Of a stretch of 64,000 nt of DNA, positions 45,808 through 55,727 are shown in pieces (within the stretch, counting starts at the first letter, position 1; each line of letters begins with the position of its first letter). Source of the stretch: Methylophaga sp. UBA2689 (GTDB taxonomy: Bacteria > Pseudomonadota > Gammaproteobacteria > Nitrosococcales > Methylophagaceae); assembly GCA_002354555.1 (NCBI GenBank), contig DELT01000106.1, forward strand, positions 1 to 64,000, written 5' to 3'. The notes beneath the pieces are model-generated. The model saw nothing but the letters and a program-made list of their open reading frames with translations. It was not told the DNA's origin and made no database searches. The translations under genes and the position numbers were made by a program.

Positions 45808-47184
45808 ATGAGTAGACCGTTAAAATCGGTTCATGGTGAGTGGACATCACGCTGGGCCTTCATTCTCGCTGCAACGGGGGCGGCTGTTGGCCTCGGAAAT
45901 ATCTGGAAATTTCCTTATATTGCTGGTGAATATGGCGGCGGCGCATTTGTTCTGGTTTATCTTGCCTGTATCTTTGCCATCGGTGTTCCCATCATGATGG
46001 CGGAAATTCTGATTGGTCGACGTGGTCGTCAAAACCCTTTTAACAGTCTGGCAAGCCTAGCTGAAGAAGAAAAAGCTTCTTCCCTGTGGAAATATCTTGG
46101 TTTCGCTGGCGTTTTGGCCGGCTTTTTAATCCTTTCCTATTACAGTGTGATTGCTGGTCAGGCAATGGCTTATGTTCCACGTTTATTGTTTGGAGTATTT
46201 GAGGGCGTGACATCCGATGGTGCGCGTAACCTGCACCTGGCACTAGTGAAAGATCCTGAAAAGCTTTTGGCCTGGCATACCATTTTTATGATGTTAACGA
46301 TGTTGATTGTCAGCCGTGGTGTCCAGCGTGGTTTGGAAAAATCGGTACGCTTTTTAATGCCCTCTTTATTTATAATCCTGCTGATTTTGGTCGGTTATGC
46401 ATATCAAACCGGGGTCTATTTTGATCAAGCGGTAAACTTTCTGTTCAAACCGGACTTTTCCAGGCTGACCACCGAAGGAATTCTAACGGCGATGGGCCAC
46501 GCGTTTTTCACGTTAAGTCTTGGTATGGGTGCCATTATGGTTTATGGCTCGTATCTACCTCAGAAAGCCTCAATTTTTAAAGTTTCACTGGCAATTTCGT
46601 TTATGGATACAGCTGTTGCGATTCTGGCTGGATTAGCAATTTTCCCATTGGTGTTTGCCAACGAAATGTCTCCTGGCGCCGGGCCAAGTCTGATTTTCGA
46701 AACGCTGCCTATTGCCTTTGGGCACATGGAGAATGGCGCATTTTTTGGTGCCATGTTCTTTTTGCTTCTGGTTTTTGCAGCACTGAGTTCAGCGATTGCA
46801 TTGGTTGAGCCTGTGGTCACCTGGCTGGTGGAAAACTTTGAGATAAAACGGCTTAATGCCTGCATCTGGGTGGGTATATTGGTCTGGCTGTTAGGGCTGT
46901 TAAGTCTGTTCTCATTTAATGTGTTGAAAGACTGGACTTGGCTTGATATGACAGCCTTTGAGTTGCTGGATTATCTGACTGCCAATATTATGTTGCCTTT
47001 GGGCGGCATGCTCATTGCGATATTTGCCGGATGGGTCATGTCGCAACGCAGTACTCAGGAAGAGTTGGGGATTAAATCCCACCTGATTTATCACGAATGG
47101 CGCTTTTTGGTTCGTTATGTCACACCAATAGCGATTTTTGTTGTATTCGTGAGTTTGACAGGTGTTCTGGATTTCATCTTTTGA
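45808..47184 (+). CDS. Sodium-dependent transporter of the NSS (SNF) family
   Basis: 458 residues, 11-12 membrane helices. The first helix motif SRWAFILAATGAAVGLGNIWKFPY carries the sodium and substrate site of LeuT-like transporters. It would import an amino acid or related solute with sodium, fitting a marine or saline habitat (inferred). Divergent from smpB with about 90 bp between the starts. Confidence 0.92.
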   Translation: MSRPLKSVHGEWTSRWAFILAATGAAVGLGNIWKFPYIAGEYGGGAFVLVYLACIFAIGVPIMMAEILIGRRGRQNPFNSLASLAEEEKASSLWKYLGFAGVLAGFLILSYYSVIAGQAMAYVPRLLFGVFEGVTSDGARNLHLALVKDPEKLLAWHTIFMMLTMLIVSRGVQRGLEKSVRFLMPSLFIILLILVGYAYQTGVYFDQAVNFLFKPDFSRLTTEGILTAMGHAFFTLSLGMGAIMVYGSYLPQKASIFKVSLAISFMDTAVAILAGLAIFPLVFANEMSPGAGPSLIFETLPIAFGHMENGAFFGAMFFLLLVFAALSSAIALVEPVVTWLVENFEIKRLNACIWVGILVWLLGLLSLFSFNVLKDWTWLDMTAFELLDYLTANIMLPLGGMLIAIFAGWVMSQRSTQEELGIKSHLIYHEWRFLVRYVTPIAIFVVFVSLTGVLDFIF

Positions 47185-47216
47185 TTACATTCATTAGAGG
47201 TCAATAGAAATACTCA

Positions 47217-47657
47217 ATGACAACTATTACGCGCAGTTCACTGGTGATGTATTCGCCGGACCAGATGTTTGATCTGGTCAATGATGTGGAAGCTTACCCA
47301 AGTTTTCTTCCCTGGTGTCGTGACAGTAAAATTATCAGTAAAAATGATAAGGTGATTTGTGCCACGCTGGATATTGCTAAAGGGGGGATTCATCATGAAT
47401 TTTCTACCCGCAATACCCTGCAACATGGTGAATCCATCCGTATTGAGCTGATTGATGGTCCATTTCGTCATTTAGAAGGATTCTGGCAGTTCAGCCCGAT
47501 TGGGGATAATGAAGGTTGCCGGGTACAGCTGGATATGGATTTTGAATTTTCCACCCGTCTGCTGGATTTGGCATTGGGTCCGGTCTTCACCCAGATATCC
47601 GGTTCCTTAGTTGAAGCTTTTTGTGTACGCGCCAGAGAAATTTATGGAACACGCTAA
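47217..47657 (+). CDS. ratA: RatA-like START-domain protein (ubiquinone-binding family)
   Basis: 146 residues, one START/polyketide-cyclase fold: MTTITRSSLVMYSPDQMFDLVNDVEAYPSFLPWC is a strong family signature. Homologues bind ubiquinone (Coq10-like) or, in E. coli, were reported to affect 50S subunits. It overlaps the next gene by 14 bp; smpB-ratA-ratB linkage is common in gammaproteobacteria. Confidence 0.9.
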   Translation: MTTITRSSLVMYSPDQMFDLVNDVEAYPSFLPWCRDSKIISKNDKVICATLDIAKGGIHHEFSTRNTLQHGESIRIELIDGPFRHLEGFWQFSPIGDNEGCRVQLDMDFEFSTRLLDLALGPVFTQISGSLVEAFCVRAREIYGTR

Positions 47658-47970
47658 TTCTGAATTAATAACGGTAGAAGTGGCCTACGCCCTGCCAGAT
47701 GAGCAGGTGATTTTGTCATTGGAAGTTCCGGATGACACTACTGTGGAGCAAGCCGTTAAACGCTCCGGTATTCTGGAACGTTATCCACAAATCAATCTTG
47801 AAACAGATAAAGTCGGGATTTTCGGCAAAATCTGTAAATTGAATGCCACGCTCAGTCCAAAGGATCGCATTGAAATTTATCGGCCATTGATTGCAGATCC
47901 CAAAGAATCACGTCGGCAAAAAGCGGAGATGGAAAAGAAAAACAAAGCTGCTGAAGCGGCCAATGATTAA
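47644..47970 (+). CDS. ratB: RnfH/RatB-family protein (UPF0125)
   Basis: 108 residues, ubiquitin-like fold of the RnfH family: ITVEVAYALPDEQVILSLEV, KVGIFGKICKLN, DRIEIYRPLIADPKESRRQKAE, with a Lys/Ala-rich tail. Function unclear. The frame opens upstream, but the ATG at 47644 is preceded by AGAGAAA and starts MEHANSELITVEVAY. Its stop overlaps the convergent DUF455 gene by 4 bp. Confidence 0.88.
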   Translation: MEHANSELITVEVAYALPDEQVILSLEVPDDTTVEQAVKRSGILERYPQINLETDKVGIFGKICKLNATLSPKDRIEIYRPLIADPKESRRQKAEMEKKNKAAEAAND

Positions 47971-48779
47971 TTCTGCTCAGCAGACTCTAACCAATCCAGT
48001 TCGGCATCGCTAAAACCCGCTTGTTTGCGTGCTTCAATATGAAATGGCCCGCGTATCTCACCATTAAAGTAGGTTTTTAATAAGGTCGTGAATGTGTGGG
48101 TGGGTTCCAGATCACGCTGTTCACAAAGATAATTAAACCAACGCGTGCCAATTGCCACATGGCCGATTTCTTCACGCAATATCACTTCGAGAATCTCTAC
48201 CGCTGCCAAATCACCACTGCCACGCAGTTTATTCATCATGCCAGGTGTTACATCCAATCCTCTTGCCTCTAATACCCTTGGTACCAGTGCCATGCGGGTT
48301 AATGGATCGTGATGGGTTTTCTGTGCCATTTCCCATAAACCATCATGTGCCGGAAAATCTCCATAGGCATACCCTGCCTGCTGTAAATGTGCAGAGAGCA
48401 TTGAAAAATGTTTGGCTTCCTCATCGGCAACCTGCAACCAGTCACGATAAAAATCATCTGGCATATTGGCAAAACGAGCGATGGCATCCAACGCTAAATT
48501 AATGGCATTAAACTCGATATGGCAAATGGCGTGAATCAACGTGGTATGACCGGTCTGCTGATTATTACGTCGCCGGGGTAAGTCACGTGGCGAGACCAGG
48601 TCGGGCTTATCCGGCCTGCCTGGGATCGCTGGAACATCCAATGGCTGATGCTGAATGACATAACCTTGTTCGCGGCATTCAACAGCCATTTTCCGTGTCT
48701 GCAGCGCTTTATCAGCGGCATCATTAATCAAAAGACATTGTAAAGCGCGGATGCGTATATCAATATTTGAATCAGCCAT
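47967..48779 (-). CDS. DUF455 ferritin-like protein
   Basis: 270 residues, mostly helical. Carboxylate/His motifs fit a di-iron helical bundle: CHIEFNAINLALDA, VADEEAKHFSML, VLEARGLD and REEIGHVAIGTRW. Enzymatic role not established for the family. Its ATG overlaps the permease 3' end by 8 bp, so it is translated from the same transcript. Confidence 0.84.
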   Translation of the reverse strand: MADSNIDIRIRALQCLLINDAADKALQTRKMAVECREQGYVIQHQPLDVPAIPGRPDKPDLVSPRDLPRRRNNQQTGHTTLIHAICHIEFNAINLALDAIARFANMPDDFYRDWLQVADEEAKHFSMLSAHLQQAGYAYGDFPAHDGLWEMAQKTHHDPLTRMALVPRVLEARGLDVTPGMMNKLRGSGDLAAVEILEVILREEIGHVAIGTRWFNYLCEQRDLEPTHTFTTLLKTYFNGEIRGPFHIEARKQAGFSDAELDWLESAEQN

Positions 48780-49752
48780 CCATTCGTACCCGTGGATCAA
48801 CAAAAGTGTAGGAAATATCGGTCAGTAACAGACCTACGATATATAAGACTGAGCCAAGAAACACCATGGCTCGCACAATGGCAAAATCCTGGGCATGAAT
48901 AGCATCAATGGTATAGCTACCCAAGCCTGGAATACCAAAGAATGACTCCAGAATCAGACTGCCCATAAACAGGGTTGGTATTACCACTACCGCACCAGTC
49001 AGAATTGGAATCATCGCGTTTTTCAACACATGTTGAAACAAAACCCGTACTTCTGATAAACCTTTTGCTCGGGCTGTGCGAACGTAATCCTTGGAAATTT
49101 CTTCCAGAAATAAAGTACGGTACCAGCGCGAGCCCGAGCCAATACCTGAAACAATACCAATCGCTACCGGTAAAATCAGGAATTTTATCGTGCTGAATCC
49201 CTCACCGAAGCCCGAGATGGGTACCAACTGCATGACTTTGCCGATGACAAACTGCCCGGCGATAATATAAAACAGACTGGATATCGACATTAAAACGACA
49301 CATAGCACTACCCCGCCGAGATCAACATAGGTAGCTCGAAAAAATACCATCATCAACGCAAAGGTAATATTGACCAGCAAACCAACAATAAATACCGGAA
49401 TGGCAATCGCCAGACTGGGCCACATGCGGGTTTTGATATCGTCACCAATATCTCGTCCATCATCGGCCTGACCAAATTCAAAGCTGAATAGCGCCAGCGA
49501 TTTATCGAAAAAAATGGTATCGGTGAATTTTTCGAAACCGTCAGCGGATTCATTCCACAGCAAATCCCGATCGTAACCGCGTTCCTGTTTCCAGGTCGTA
49601 ATCGCCTGTTCGGTAATGTAACGTTCGCCCAATTGCATTCGCGCCATATCATCTGGCGTATTCACCATAAAAAACAATGCAAAAGTCAGTGCATTAACAC
49701 CCAGCAGTATAGGAAAGGCATACAGGATACGGCGAATAATATAGGCCAGCAT
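48772..49752 (-). CDS. ABC-type oligopeptide permease subunit (DppB/OppB/YejB family)
   Basis: 326 residues with six membrane helices: MLAYIIRRILYAFPILLGV, then the EAA loop DYVRTARAKGLSEVRVLFQHVLKNAMIPILT. Family partners (substrate-binding protein, second permease, ATPases) are not nearby: upstream is a divergent rhodanese and downstream is DUF455. An insertion of about 70 residues after the first helix (QERGYDRDLLWNESADGFEK) matches the YejB type. The start at ATG 49752 is preferred over the GTG at 49767. Confidence 0.88.
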   Translation of the reverse strand: MLAYIIRRILYAFPILLGVNALTFALFFMVNTPDDMARMQLGERYITEQAITTWKQERGYDRDLLWNESADGFEKFTDTIFFDKSLALFSFEFGQADDGRDIGDDIKTRMWPSLAIAIPVFIVGLLVNITFALMMVFFRATYVDLGGVVLCVVLMSISSLFYIIAGQFVIGKVMQLVPISGFGEGFSTIKFLILPVAIGIVSGIGSGSRWYRTLFLEEISKDYVRTARAKGLSEVRVLFQHVLKNAMIPILTGAVVVIPTLFMGSLILESFFGIPGLGSYTIDAIHAQDFAIVRAMVFLGSVLYIVGLLLTDISYTFVDPRVRMDG

Positions 49753-49955
49753 AATTGTCTCAGGCACTGATATAACATTCTGGATTAGGTCATAACGGAT
49801 TATGGCTTTGGCAGATGTTGGTTCAGCTGGGTTACAAAATTAAAGGAAAAACATTGTAACAGCGCAACCCGCAATTGGGTTATCAAGCAATTGGTTTCTT
49901 TGACAACTATTAATGATTACTATGGTCACAGATTTAAATCATTCAGGAGTATCGC

Positions 49956-50315
49956 ATGGCAAAAACAGCATCGGATCTGGTACAGGCAGCAAAGGCATCC
50001 ATACAGCAAATCAGTGTTTCCCAGTCACAGCAAATGCTGGATGATGACAGCATTGCTCTGGATGTACGTGAGCCTGAAGAGTTCGCTAAGGGTCATATCG
50101 CTGATGCCAGACATATTCCACGCGGCATGCTGGAGTTTTCAATAGAGACGCATCCGGATTTTCAGGATAAAACGCGTCCTATCGTGGTGTATTGCAAATC
50201 AGGCGGTCGCAGTGCATTGGCAACAGCAACCTTGCAACAGCTTGGTTTTACCAATGTCTATTCAATGATTGGGGGCTATGATGCCTGGTCTGCGGCATCG
50301 AATGATGCTGATTGA
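49956..50315 (+). CDS. Rhodanese-like sulfurtransferase
   Basis: 119 residues, single rhodanese domain: VSQSQQMLDDDSIALDVREPEEFAKGHI and the active-site loop VVYCKSGGRSALA with Cys80. It may carry persulfide sulfur or bind metal/thiol compounds. Start follows CAGGAGTATCGC. The exported CGCP protein starts 31 bp downstream, so it may belong to the same operon. Confidence 0.9.
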   Translation: MAKTASDLVQAAKASIQQISVSQSQQMLDDDSIALDVREPEEFAKGHIADARHIPRGMLEFSIETHPDFQDKTRPIVVYCKSGGRSALATATLQQLGFTNVYSMIGGYDAWSAASNDAD

Positions 50316-50346
50316 TTAAATAACACAGGTCTGGAGGGGGAAAGAC

Positions 50347-51096
50347 ATGTATACACGCTTTTGGGTAATTATCGCGCTAATGATGGTCAGCCTGTCTGCA
50401 ATTGCTGCAGAAACAGAGATCATGGTCAGAGCGAAAGCGGTTGATTCGAAGTTCATTGGCACCAGTGTCGGCGGTATCCGCGCCATTGTTGAAGATGCTG
50501 AAACAGGTGAAATTCTCGATGAAGGATGGATTAACGGTGGCACTGGCGATACAGCTGTGCTTATCGAAAACCCGTTAAAACGTGGCGAACGGCAGACAGA
50601 TGATAAAACTGCCGGTTTTTTAGCAAAAGTGGATATTGATGCGCCAAGATTACTGCGATTCAAATTAATCGGACCTTATGGTTATCAGCAGGCTTATCAG
50701 GAAGCCAGTGTGACCAGTTGGGTGGTGCCTGGAAAGGATATTCTGGGTGATGGCATTATCATTACTATGACTGGCTTTATTGTAGATGCCTGGACCCGGG
50801 TTCTGGAGAATGGTCAGGTGGATATTTATACCAAAGCTTCATTGCTTTGCGGTTGCCCTATCACTAAAGACGGCCATTGGCAGGCAGATAATTATGAAGC
50901 CAAAGCTATTCTGATGCGTGATGAAGAAACGATTGATGAAGTAACACTGAACTTTACCGGCCCAGCTGGCATGTTCAGTGGTAAAACCACGATTACCGAA
51001 CCCGGCCACTACAAAGCGGTAGTCTATTTATTTGATGCAAAAACCGGAAACGTGGGTGTGGATCGCGCTATGTTTGAAATTCCAGACAAGGAATAA
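50347..51096 (+). CDS. Exported protein with a single CGCP motif, function unknown
   Basis: 249 residues. A signal peptide (about 1-21, ending AIAA) precedes a mostly beta-rich exported protein. The only two cysteines in the whole protein are Cys168 and Cys170 in LLCGCPITKDGHW, followed by His177, a good candidate for metal binding or for modification. I do not recognise the family. It lies 59 bp upstream of an MNIO (DUF692) enzyme and DUF2063 partner, which suggests it is their substrate or a linked metal-handling protein (inferred). Preceded by GGAGGGGG. Confidence 0.7.
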   Translation: MYTRFWVIIALMMVSLSAIAAETEIMVRAKAVDSKFIGTSVGGIRAIVEDAETGEILDEGWINGGTGDTAVLIENPLKRGERQTDDKTAGFLAKVDIDAPRLLRFKLIGPYGYQQAYQEASVTSWVVPGKDILGDGIIITMTGFIVDAWTRVLENGQVDIYTKASLLCGCPITKDGHWQADNYEAKAILMRDEETIDEVTLNFTGPAGMFSGKTTITEPGHYKAVVYLFDAKTGNVGVDRAMFEIPDKE

Positions 51097-51173
51097 CCCG
51101 ATTGGCAATGCAGTTGTAACAAATCGCAGCGCTATGAGTCTCTTTAACTAACGTTATGAATAAGAGTTTCAGC

Positions 51174-52022
51174 ATGAGATCACAAGGTTATGCAGTTAAT
51201 GGAGCTGGTCTGGGTTTAAGACGCAGTTTCATTGATGAAATTATGCAGCTGGACCACCCGCCTATCGACTTTATTGAGGTCGCACCGGAAAACTGGATGG
51301 AAATGGGCGGTCGGCTGGGCAAAAAACTGCGGGCATTTAGTGAACGCTTTCCGATGCTGTGTCATGGGCTTTCGTTATCACTTGGCAGCCCTGCTCCGCT
51401 GGATGAAGCATTTGTAAAACGTATCAAACAATTTCTGGAACAGCATCAGGTTCGTCTCTACAGTGAGCACCTGAGCTATTGCAGTGATGAGGGTCACCTT
51501 TACGATTTGATGCCCATACCGTTCACTGACGAAGCTGTTAAGCATGTCGCTGACCGTATTCTTCGGGTTCAGGATATTCTGCAACGCCGACTGGTTATCG
51601 AGAATGTCTCCTACTACGCGGCACCGGGTCGACAGATAGAAGAAATTGAATTTATCAATTCGATACTGGAAAAAGCCGATTGTGAGCTGTTACTTGATGT
51701 GAATAACGTCTATGTAAACAGTATTAATCACGGTTATGACGCTAAGGCTTATATTGACGCGATTAACAGTAAACGTATTGCTTACATGCATATTGCCGGT
51801 CACTATAATGAAGCCGAAGATCTTATTATCGATACCCATGGCGCAGATGTAATTGATCCGGTTTGGCAACTGCTTGAACATACTTACCAGCAGAATGGAG
51901 TGATTCCGACATTACTCGAACGGGATTTTAATATCCCTGCTCTGAGCACGCTGTTTGAAGAAGTCGCTCACATTCGAGATATCCAATCACAATATCGATC
52001 TGAACATGCAGCAAGCGCCTGA
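51174..52022 (+). CDS. MNIO-family (DUF692, MbnB-like) iron enzyme
   Basis: 282 residues from the ATG at 51174, TIM barrel of the multinuclear non-heme iron oxidase family. Expected metal and active-site segments are in order: GAGLGLRRSF, CHGLSLSLG, YSEHLSYC, IENVSYY, LLLDVNNVYVNSINHG, MHIAGH, DTHGADV and LLERDFN. Members such as MbnB and TglH modify cysteines in peptides, and bufferin-type members make copper-binding peptides. The ATG at 51156 is 18 bp upstream, but AAGAG precedes the second one. It overlaps the DUF2063 gene by 17 bp. Confidence 0.9.
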   Translation: MRSQGYAVNGAGLGLRRSFIDEIMQLDHPPIDFIEVAPENWMEMGGRLGKKLRAFSERFPMLCHGLSLSLGSPAPLDEAFVKRIKQFLEQHQVRLYSEHLSYCSDEGHLYDLMPIPFTDEAVKHVADRILRVQDILQRRLVIENVSYYAAPGRQIEEIEFINSILEKADCELLLDVNNVYVNSINHGYDAKAYIDAINSKRIAYMHIAGHYNEAEDLIIDTHGADVIDPVWQLLEHTYQQNGVIPTLLERDFNIPALSTLFEEVAHIRDIQSQYRSEHAASA

Positions 52023-52749
52023 TTTTAAAACTACCCAGCAGCAGTTCACCGCCCATCTGCGTGATCCAAGTTCTGTTCCCGAGCCTGCCGATGTTGAATC
52101 GCGGCGCATGGCGATTTATCGGCGACTGATTTATAACAATATTGAAAGCTTCTTAAGCACGGCCTGTCCGGTATTGAAACAAATTCTGGGCGAAACAGCC
52201 TGGCATCAACTGGCACGTGATTTTATCCGTGAGCATCGGTGCAGTTCACCCTTATTTAATGATATTGCCCGCGAGTTTGTTCACTATCTCGAACAACATC
52301 CGCAGCAGTATCAAACCATGCCTTATATTGCTGAGCTTGCCCATTACGAATGGGCAGAGTTGGCTCTGGGAATTGCCAATGCGGATTTTGTGAAGCGTGA
52401 AGTGAGTGAACAGCAAGATATCCTGCAACTCTCTCTGCAACGCTCTCCCCTAAGCTGGACCTTTGCCTATGATTACCCCGTGCATCAAATCGCGCCGGAT
52501 AATCTGCCTGATAAAGCTGCCGAAACGCCGTTTTTTCTGTTGTTATATCGAAATGCTGATGATCAGGTGAAGTTTATTGAGCTTAATCCCGTTAGTGCAC
52601 GGTTACTTGATCTATTAAATGAGGGTCAGACTGGCCAGCAAGCCGCTGAAGCTATTGCTGAGGTGTTGCAGCATCCTAACCCAGAAGTGGTGACACAAGG
52701 GGCAAAACAGTTGATAGAGGACTGGCTGGAACGCGGCATAGTGATCTAA
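52006..52749 (+). CDS. DUF2063 (MbnC/BufC-like) partner protein
   Basis: 247 residues. The N-terminal DUF2063 domain (about 8-95: RRMAIYRRLIYNNIESFLSTACPVLKQILGE) and a C-terminal winged-helix-like part are visible. Partners of DUF692 enzymes in methanobactin and bufferin clusters, where they help bind the precursor. Its start overlaps the MNIO gene. A terminator follows 12 bp after the stop. Confidence 0.85.
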   Translation: MQQAPDFKTTQQQFTAHLRDPSSVPEPADVESRRMAIYRRLIYNNIESFLSTACPVLKQILGETAWHQLARDFIREHRCSSPLFNDIAREFVHYLEQHPQQYQTMPYIAELAHYEWAELALGIANADFVKREVSEQQDILQLSLQRSPLSWTFAYDYPVHQIAPDNLPDKAAETPFFLLLYRNADDQVKFIELNPVSARLLDLLNEGQTGQQAAEAIAEVLQHPNPEVVTQGAKQLIEDWLERGIVI

Positions 52750-52754
52750 GAACA

Positions 52755-52790
52755 TAAAAAAACCGGGCTGATAAACCAGCCCGGTTTTAA
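52755..52790. terminator. Bidirectional terminator after the DUF2063 gene and eda
   Basis: Stem AACCGGGCTG/CAGCCCGGTT (52761-52770/52777-52786), 6-nt loop, TTTT after it and seven A before it. It ends both the MNIO operon and the minus-strand edd-eda operon. Confidence 0.9.
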
Positions 52791-52811
52791 TCTAACCAAA
52801 CCCAGTGAGTT

Positions 52812-53444
52812 TTAGTTAGTGGCAAGCTCAATGGCTTCAGCCGCTAAACGGGTGATTTCATCCCAGTTTTCCGCTTCTACCAGATTCGCTGCGCACATCC
52901 ATGAACCGCCTACGCAACCTACATTAGGTAAGCTGTAGTAGTTTTTCACATTCTTCTGACTGACACCGCCGGTTGGGCAGAACAGAATTTGTGGAATTGG
53001 TGCACCAATAGATTTCAGCATGGGTACACCACCAGCCGCTTCAGCCGGGAAGAATTTCATTGCGGTAATGCCTCGCTCTAACAAGCGCATGGCTTCACTA
53101 GGATTGGCTACACCCGGTAATAAAGGTACACCCGTTTTTAATGCCGCTTCAATCAATGTGTCTGTGGTACCAGGACTGACAATAAATTCTGCACCCGCAT
53201 CAATCGCTGCATTTAACGTTTCGATGTTGATAATGGTGCCTGCACCGACAATCGCATCTGGCACTTCAGCTTTGATACGACGGATGGACTCAAGCGCTGC
53301 ATCAGTACGCAGCGTGATTTCCAATACTTTCAGGCCGCCTTTGACCAACGCATTGGCCAATGGCACTGCATGTTCAACATTATTAATAACCATCACCGGG
53401 ACAATCGGTGAAACTTGCATAATTTCGTGAATCGTTTTGCTCAT
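52812..53444 (-). CDS. eda: KDPG/KHG aldolase
   Basis: 210 residues, class I aldolase. Schiff-base Lys130 in ITAMKFFPAEA and Glu42/Arg46 in LEITLRT are present. It splits 2-keto-3-deoxy-6-phosphogluconate to pyruvate and glyceraldehyde phosphate, the last step of the Entner-Doudoroff path. In methylotrophs the same pair closes the KDPG branch of the ribulose monophosphate cycle. It lies 31 bp downstream of edd. Confidence 0.96.
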   Translation of the reverse strand: MSKTIHEIMQVSPIVPVMVINNVEHAVPLANALVKGGLKVLEITLRTDAALESIRRIKAEVPDAIVGAGTIINIETLNAAIDAGAEFIVSPGTTDTLIEAALKTGVPLLPGVANPSEAMRLLERGITAMKFFPAEAAGGVPMLKSIGAPIPQILFCPTGGVSQKNVKNYYSLPNVGCVGGSWMCAANLVEAENWDEITRLAAEAIELATN

Positions 53445-53475
53445 AAAAAATAGATATCCCTAATTCTGGTGAAGA

Positions 53476-55299
53476 TTATTCAACGTTGAACATATTGATA
53501 GCGCCTTCTTCAGCTGAAGAAACGCCTGCCCGGAAACTGTCAAACAATTCGCGACCGCTACCGTAATGATGTTCAGTATTAGCCATCATGCAAGACAGAC
53601 GGGCGTTAAATTCTTCATCATCTACCAGCACATTCATAATGCCTCTTTCGGTATCAAGATGAATAATATCGCCATCTTTGATTCGGGTCAGTGGACCACC
53701 TTCTGCAGATTCAGGACACATTTGAATGGCAGACGGTACTTTACCCGACGCACCAGACATACGACCGTCAGTGACAAGCGCCACTTTAAATCCACGATCC
53801 TGTAGTACACCCAGTGGTGAACTGAGTTTATGCAGTTCCGGCATACCATTGGATTTTGGTCCCTGGAAGCGTAATACCACTATAACGTCTCTTTCCAGTT
53901 CGCCATTTTTGAATGCAGCAACGGCATCGTCCTGATCGTCAAATACTAAAGCAGGTGCTTCTACAACACGATGCTCAACATCTACCGCAGAAACTTTCGA
54001 TACACCACGTCCGAGATTACCTTTAATCAGATGTACACCACCTGACTTGGCAAATGGTTGTTCAACCGTGCCAATAACTTCTTTATCCAGAGATTCTTTT
54101 GGACCTTCCTGCCAAATCAGTTTGCCATCAATGATTTTTGGCTCGCGGCTGTATTGTTTCAAGCCTTTTTCATTACCAACCGTAATGATGTCTTCGTGTA
54201 ACAAGCCCTGTGATAATAATTCCTGAATTAACACGCCCATACCACCAGCGGCCTGGAAGTGATTCACATCGGCACTGCCGTTTGGATAGACACGGCTTAA
54301 TAAAGGAATGATTTGCGACAGACGATCAAAATCATCCCAGTTGATTAAGATACCGGCAGCCCGGGCAACTGCAACAATGTGCATGGTATGGTTCGTTGAA
54401 CCACCCGTCGCCAGCAGACCAATAATCGCATTAAGAATCGCTTTTTCATCGATCATATGACCGATTGGACGGTAATCGTTGCCCAGCGCGGTAAATTTCA
54501 ATACCTGACGGGCTGCTTCTTTCGTTAATTCATCACGTAACGGGGTATTAGGATTGATAAACGTTCCACCCGGCAAATGCAGCCCCATGATTTCAACCAT
54601 CATCTGGTTGCTGTTGGCCGTACCGTAGAAGGTACAGGTACCTGGACTATGGTAAGACTCTGACTCTGCTTTAAGCAGTTCTTCGCGACCTACCTTGCCT
54701 TCAGCAAACAATTGGCGGATACGAACTTTTTCTTTATTCGGCAGACCACTAGGCATTGGACCTGCTGGCACAAAGATGGTCGGTAAATGACCGAAGCTCA
54801 ATGCGCCAATTAACAAGCCAGGTACGATCTTGTCACAGACACCCAGCATCATTGCGGCATCGAACATATTATGACTTAGGCCGACAGCTGTGGACATTGC
54901 GATGACATCACGGCTGAACAGCGACAAGTCCATACCCGGATAACCCTGGGTAATACCATCACACATCGCCGGGACACCACCAGCAAACTGGGCAACCCCA
55001 CCAGCTTCGTTGGCAGCCTCTTTGATAAGCGGCGGAAAGTCCTTATACGGTTGATGTGCAGAAAGCATATCGTTATAAGCTGAAATAATGCCGATATTGG
55101 CTTTTTTGTCACCAGCCAGATCGCTTTTTTCAGTTGCTGCACAAGCAGCAAAACCGTGAGCCAGATTACCACAGCCAAGCGTCAGACGATGAGGACCCTG
55201 CCCTGCAGCTTCGTCAACACGAGCAAGATAAGCCGTGCGAGTTTTTTTACTTCTTTCGATCACTTCGTTGGTGAGCGAGTCTAAAACTGGATGAACCAT
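53476..55299 (-). CDS. edd: 6-phosphogluconate dehydratase
   Basis: 607 residues, the full Edd length. IlvD/Edd signatures include [16 protein letters not shown] ([24 protein letters not shown]), [16 protein letters not shown] and the Fe-S cysteine regions [23 protein letters not shown]. It dehydrates 6-phosphogluconate to KDPG. Transcribed with eda. Confidence 0.96.
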   Translation of the reverse strand: MVHPVLDSLTNEVIERSKKTRTAYLARVDEAAGQGPHRLTLGCGNLAHGFAACAATEKSDLAGDKKANIGIISAYNDMLSAHQPYKDFPPLIKEAANEAGGVAQFAGGVPAMCDGITQGYPGMDLSLFSRDVIAMSTAVGLSHNMFDAAMMLGVCDKIVPGLLIGALSFGHLPTIFVPAGPMPSGLPNKEKVRIRQLFAEGKVGREELLKAESESYHSPGTCTFYGTANSNQMMVEIMGLHLPGGTFINPNTPLRDELTKEAARQVLKFTALGNDYRPIGHMIDEKAILNAIIGLLATGGSTNHTMHIVAVARAAGILINWDDFDRLSQIIPLLSRVYPNGSADVNHFQAAGGMGVLIQELLSQGLLHEDIITVGNEKGLKQYSREPKIIDGKLIWQEGPKESLDKEVIGTVEQPFAKSGGVHLIKGNLGRGVSKVSAVDVEHRVVEAPALVFDDQDDAVAAFKNGELERDVIVVLRFQGPKSNGMPELHKLSSPLGVLQDRGFKVALVTDGRMSGASGKVPSAIQMCPESAEGGPLTRIKDGDIIHLDTERGIMNVLVDDEEFNARLSCMMANTEHHYGSGRELFDSFRAGVSSAEEGAINMFNVE

Positions 55300-55727
55300 A
55301 AAGTTAAGTCTCTCTTTCGTTTACTTGTACTATCGAAGTAGCGGGATTTGAGGCCGCTTGATTGCAGCGGCGTTTATCCATCAGATCTAATATTCAGACA
55401 GCGCATTATAGTCCTTATCACTCTTTTTCGCACTGTTTCTGGGCTTATATCATCTTAATGCTCAAATACCTGCTTTTGGTTTTTTGGTTGTCGTACCGCA
55501 TCAATAGCAGAAAAATACTGGGTTAGCTGTTTAATAATTTGTGATTTATATGACAACTTCCCAACGCTAAAATCTGCACACCATTGGCATTTAGACCATT
55601 AACTTTTACAAACTGCGACAGTTAAATACATCGCCATAAGGATTTTCCAGTAGTGCTTCGGTATGATGTCACGCTGTTTTTCATCGACATATCGATGAGT
55701 TACCACTTAATTGTAAAGGTGAATTAA
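55300..55727. promoter_or_regulatory. Divergent intergenic region between edd and trmB
   Basis: 428 bp without a gene on either strand that I can support. It should hold the promoters of edd (minus) and trmB (plus). A perfect TCATCGA/TCGATGA inverted repeat lies at 55681-55698, 30 bp before trmB. No convincing operator was seen. Confidence 0.4.

Noticed and set aside
55681..55698. TCATCGA/TCGATGA palindrome as a terminator
   Set aside because: Stem is weak and no T-run follows on the relevant strands. Kept only as a note in the intergenic entry.
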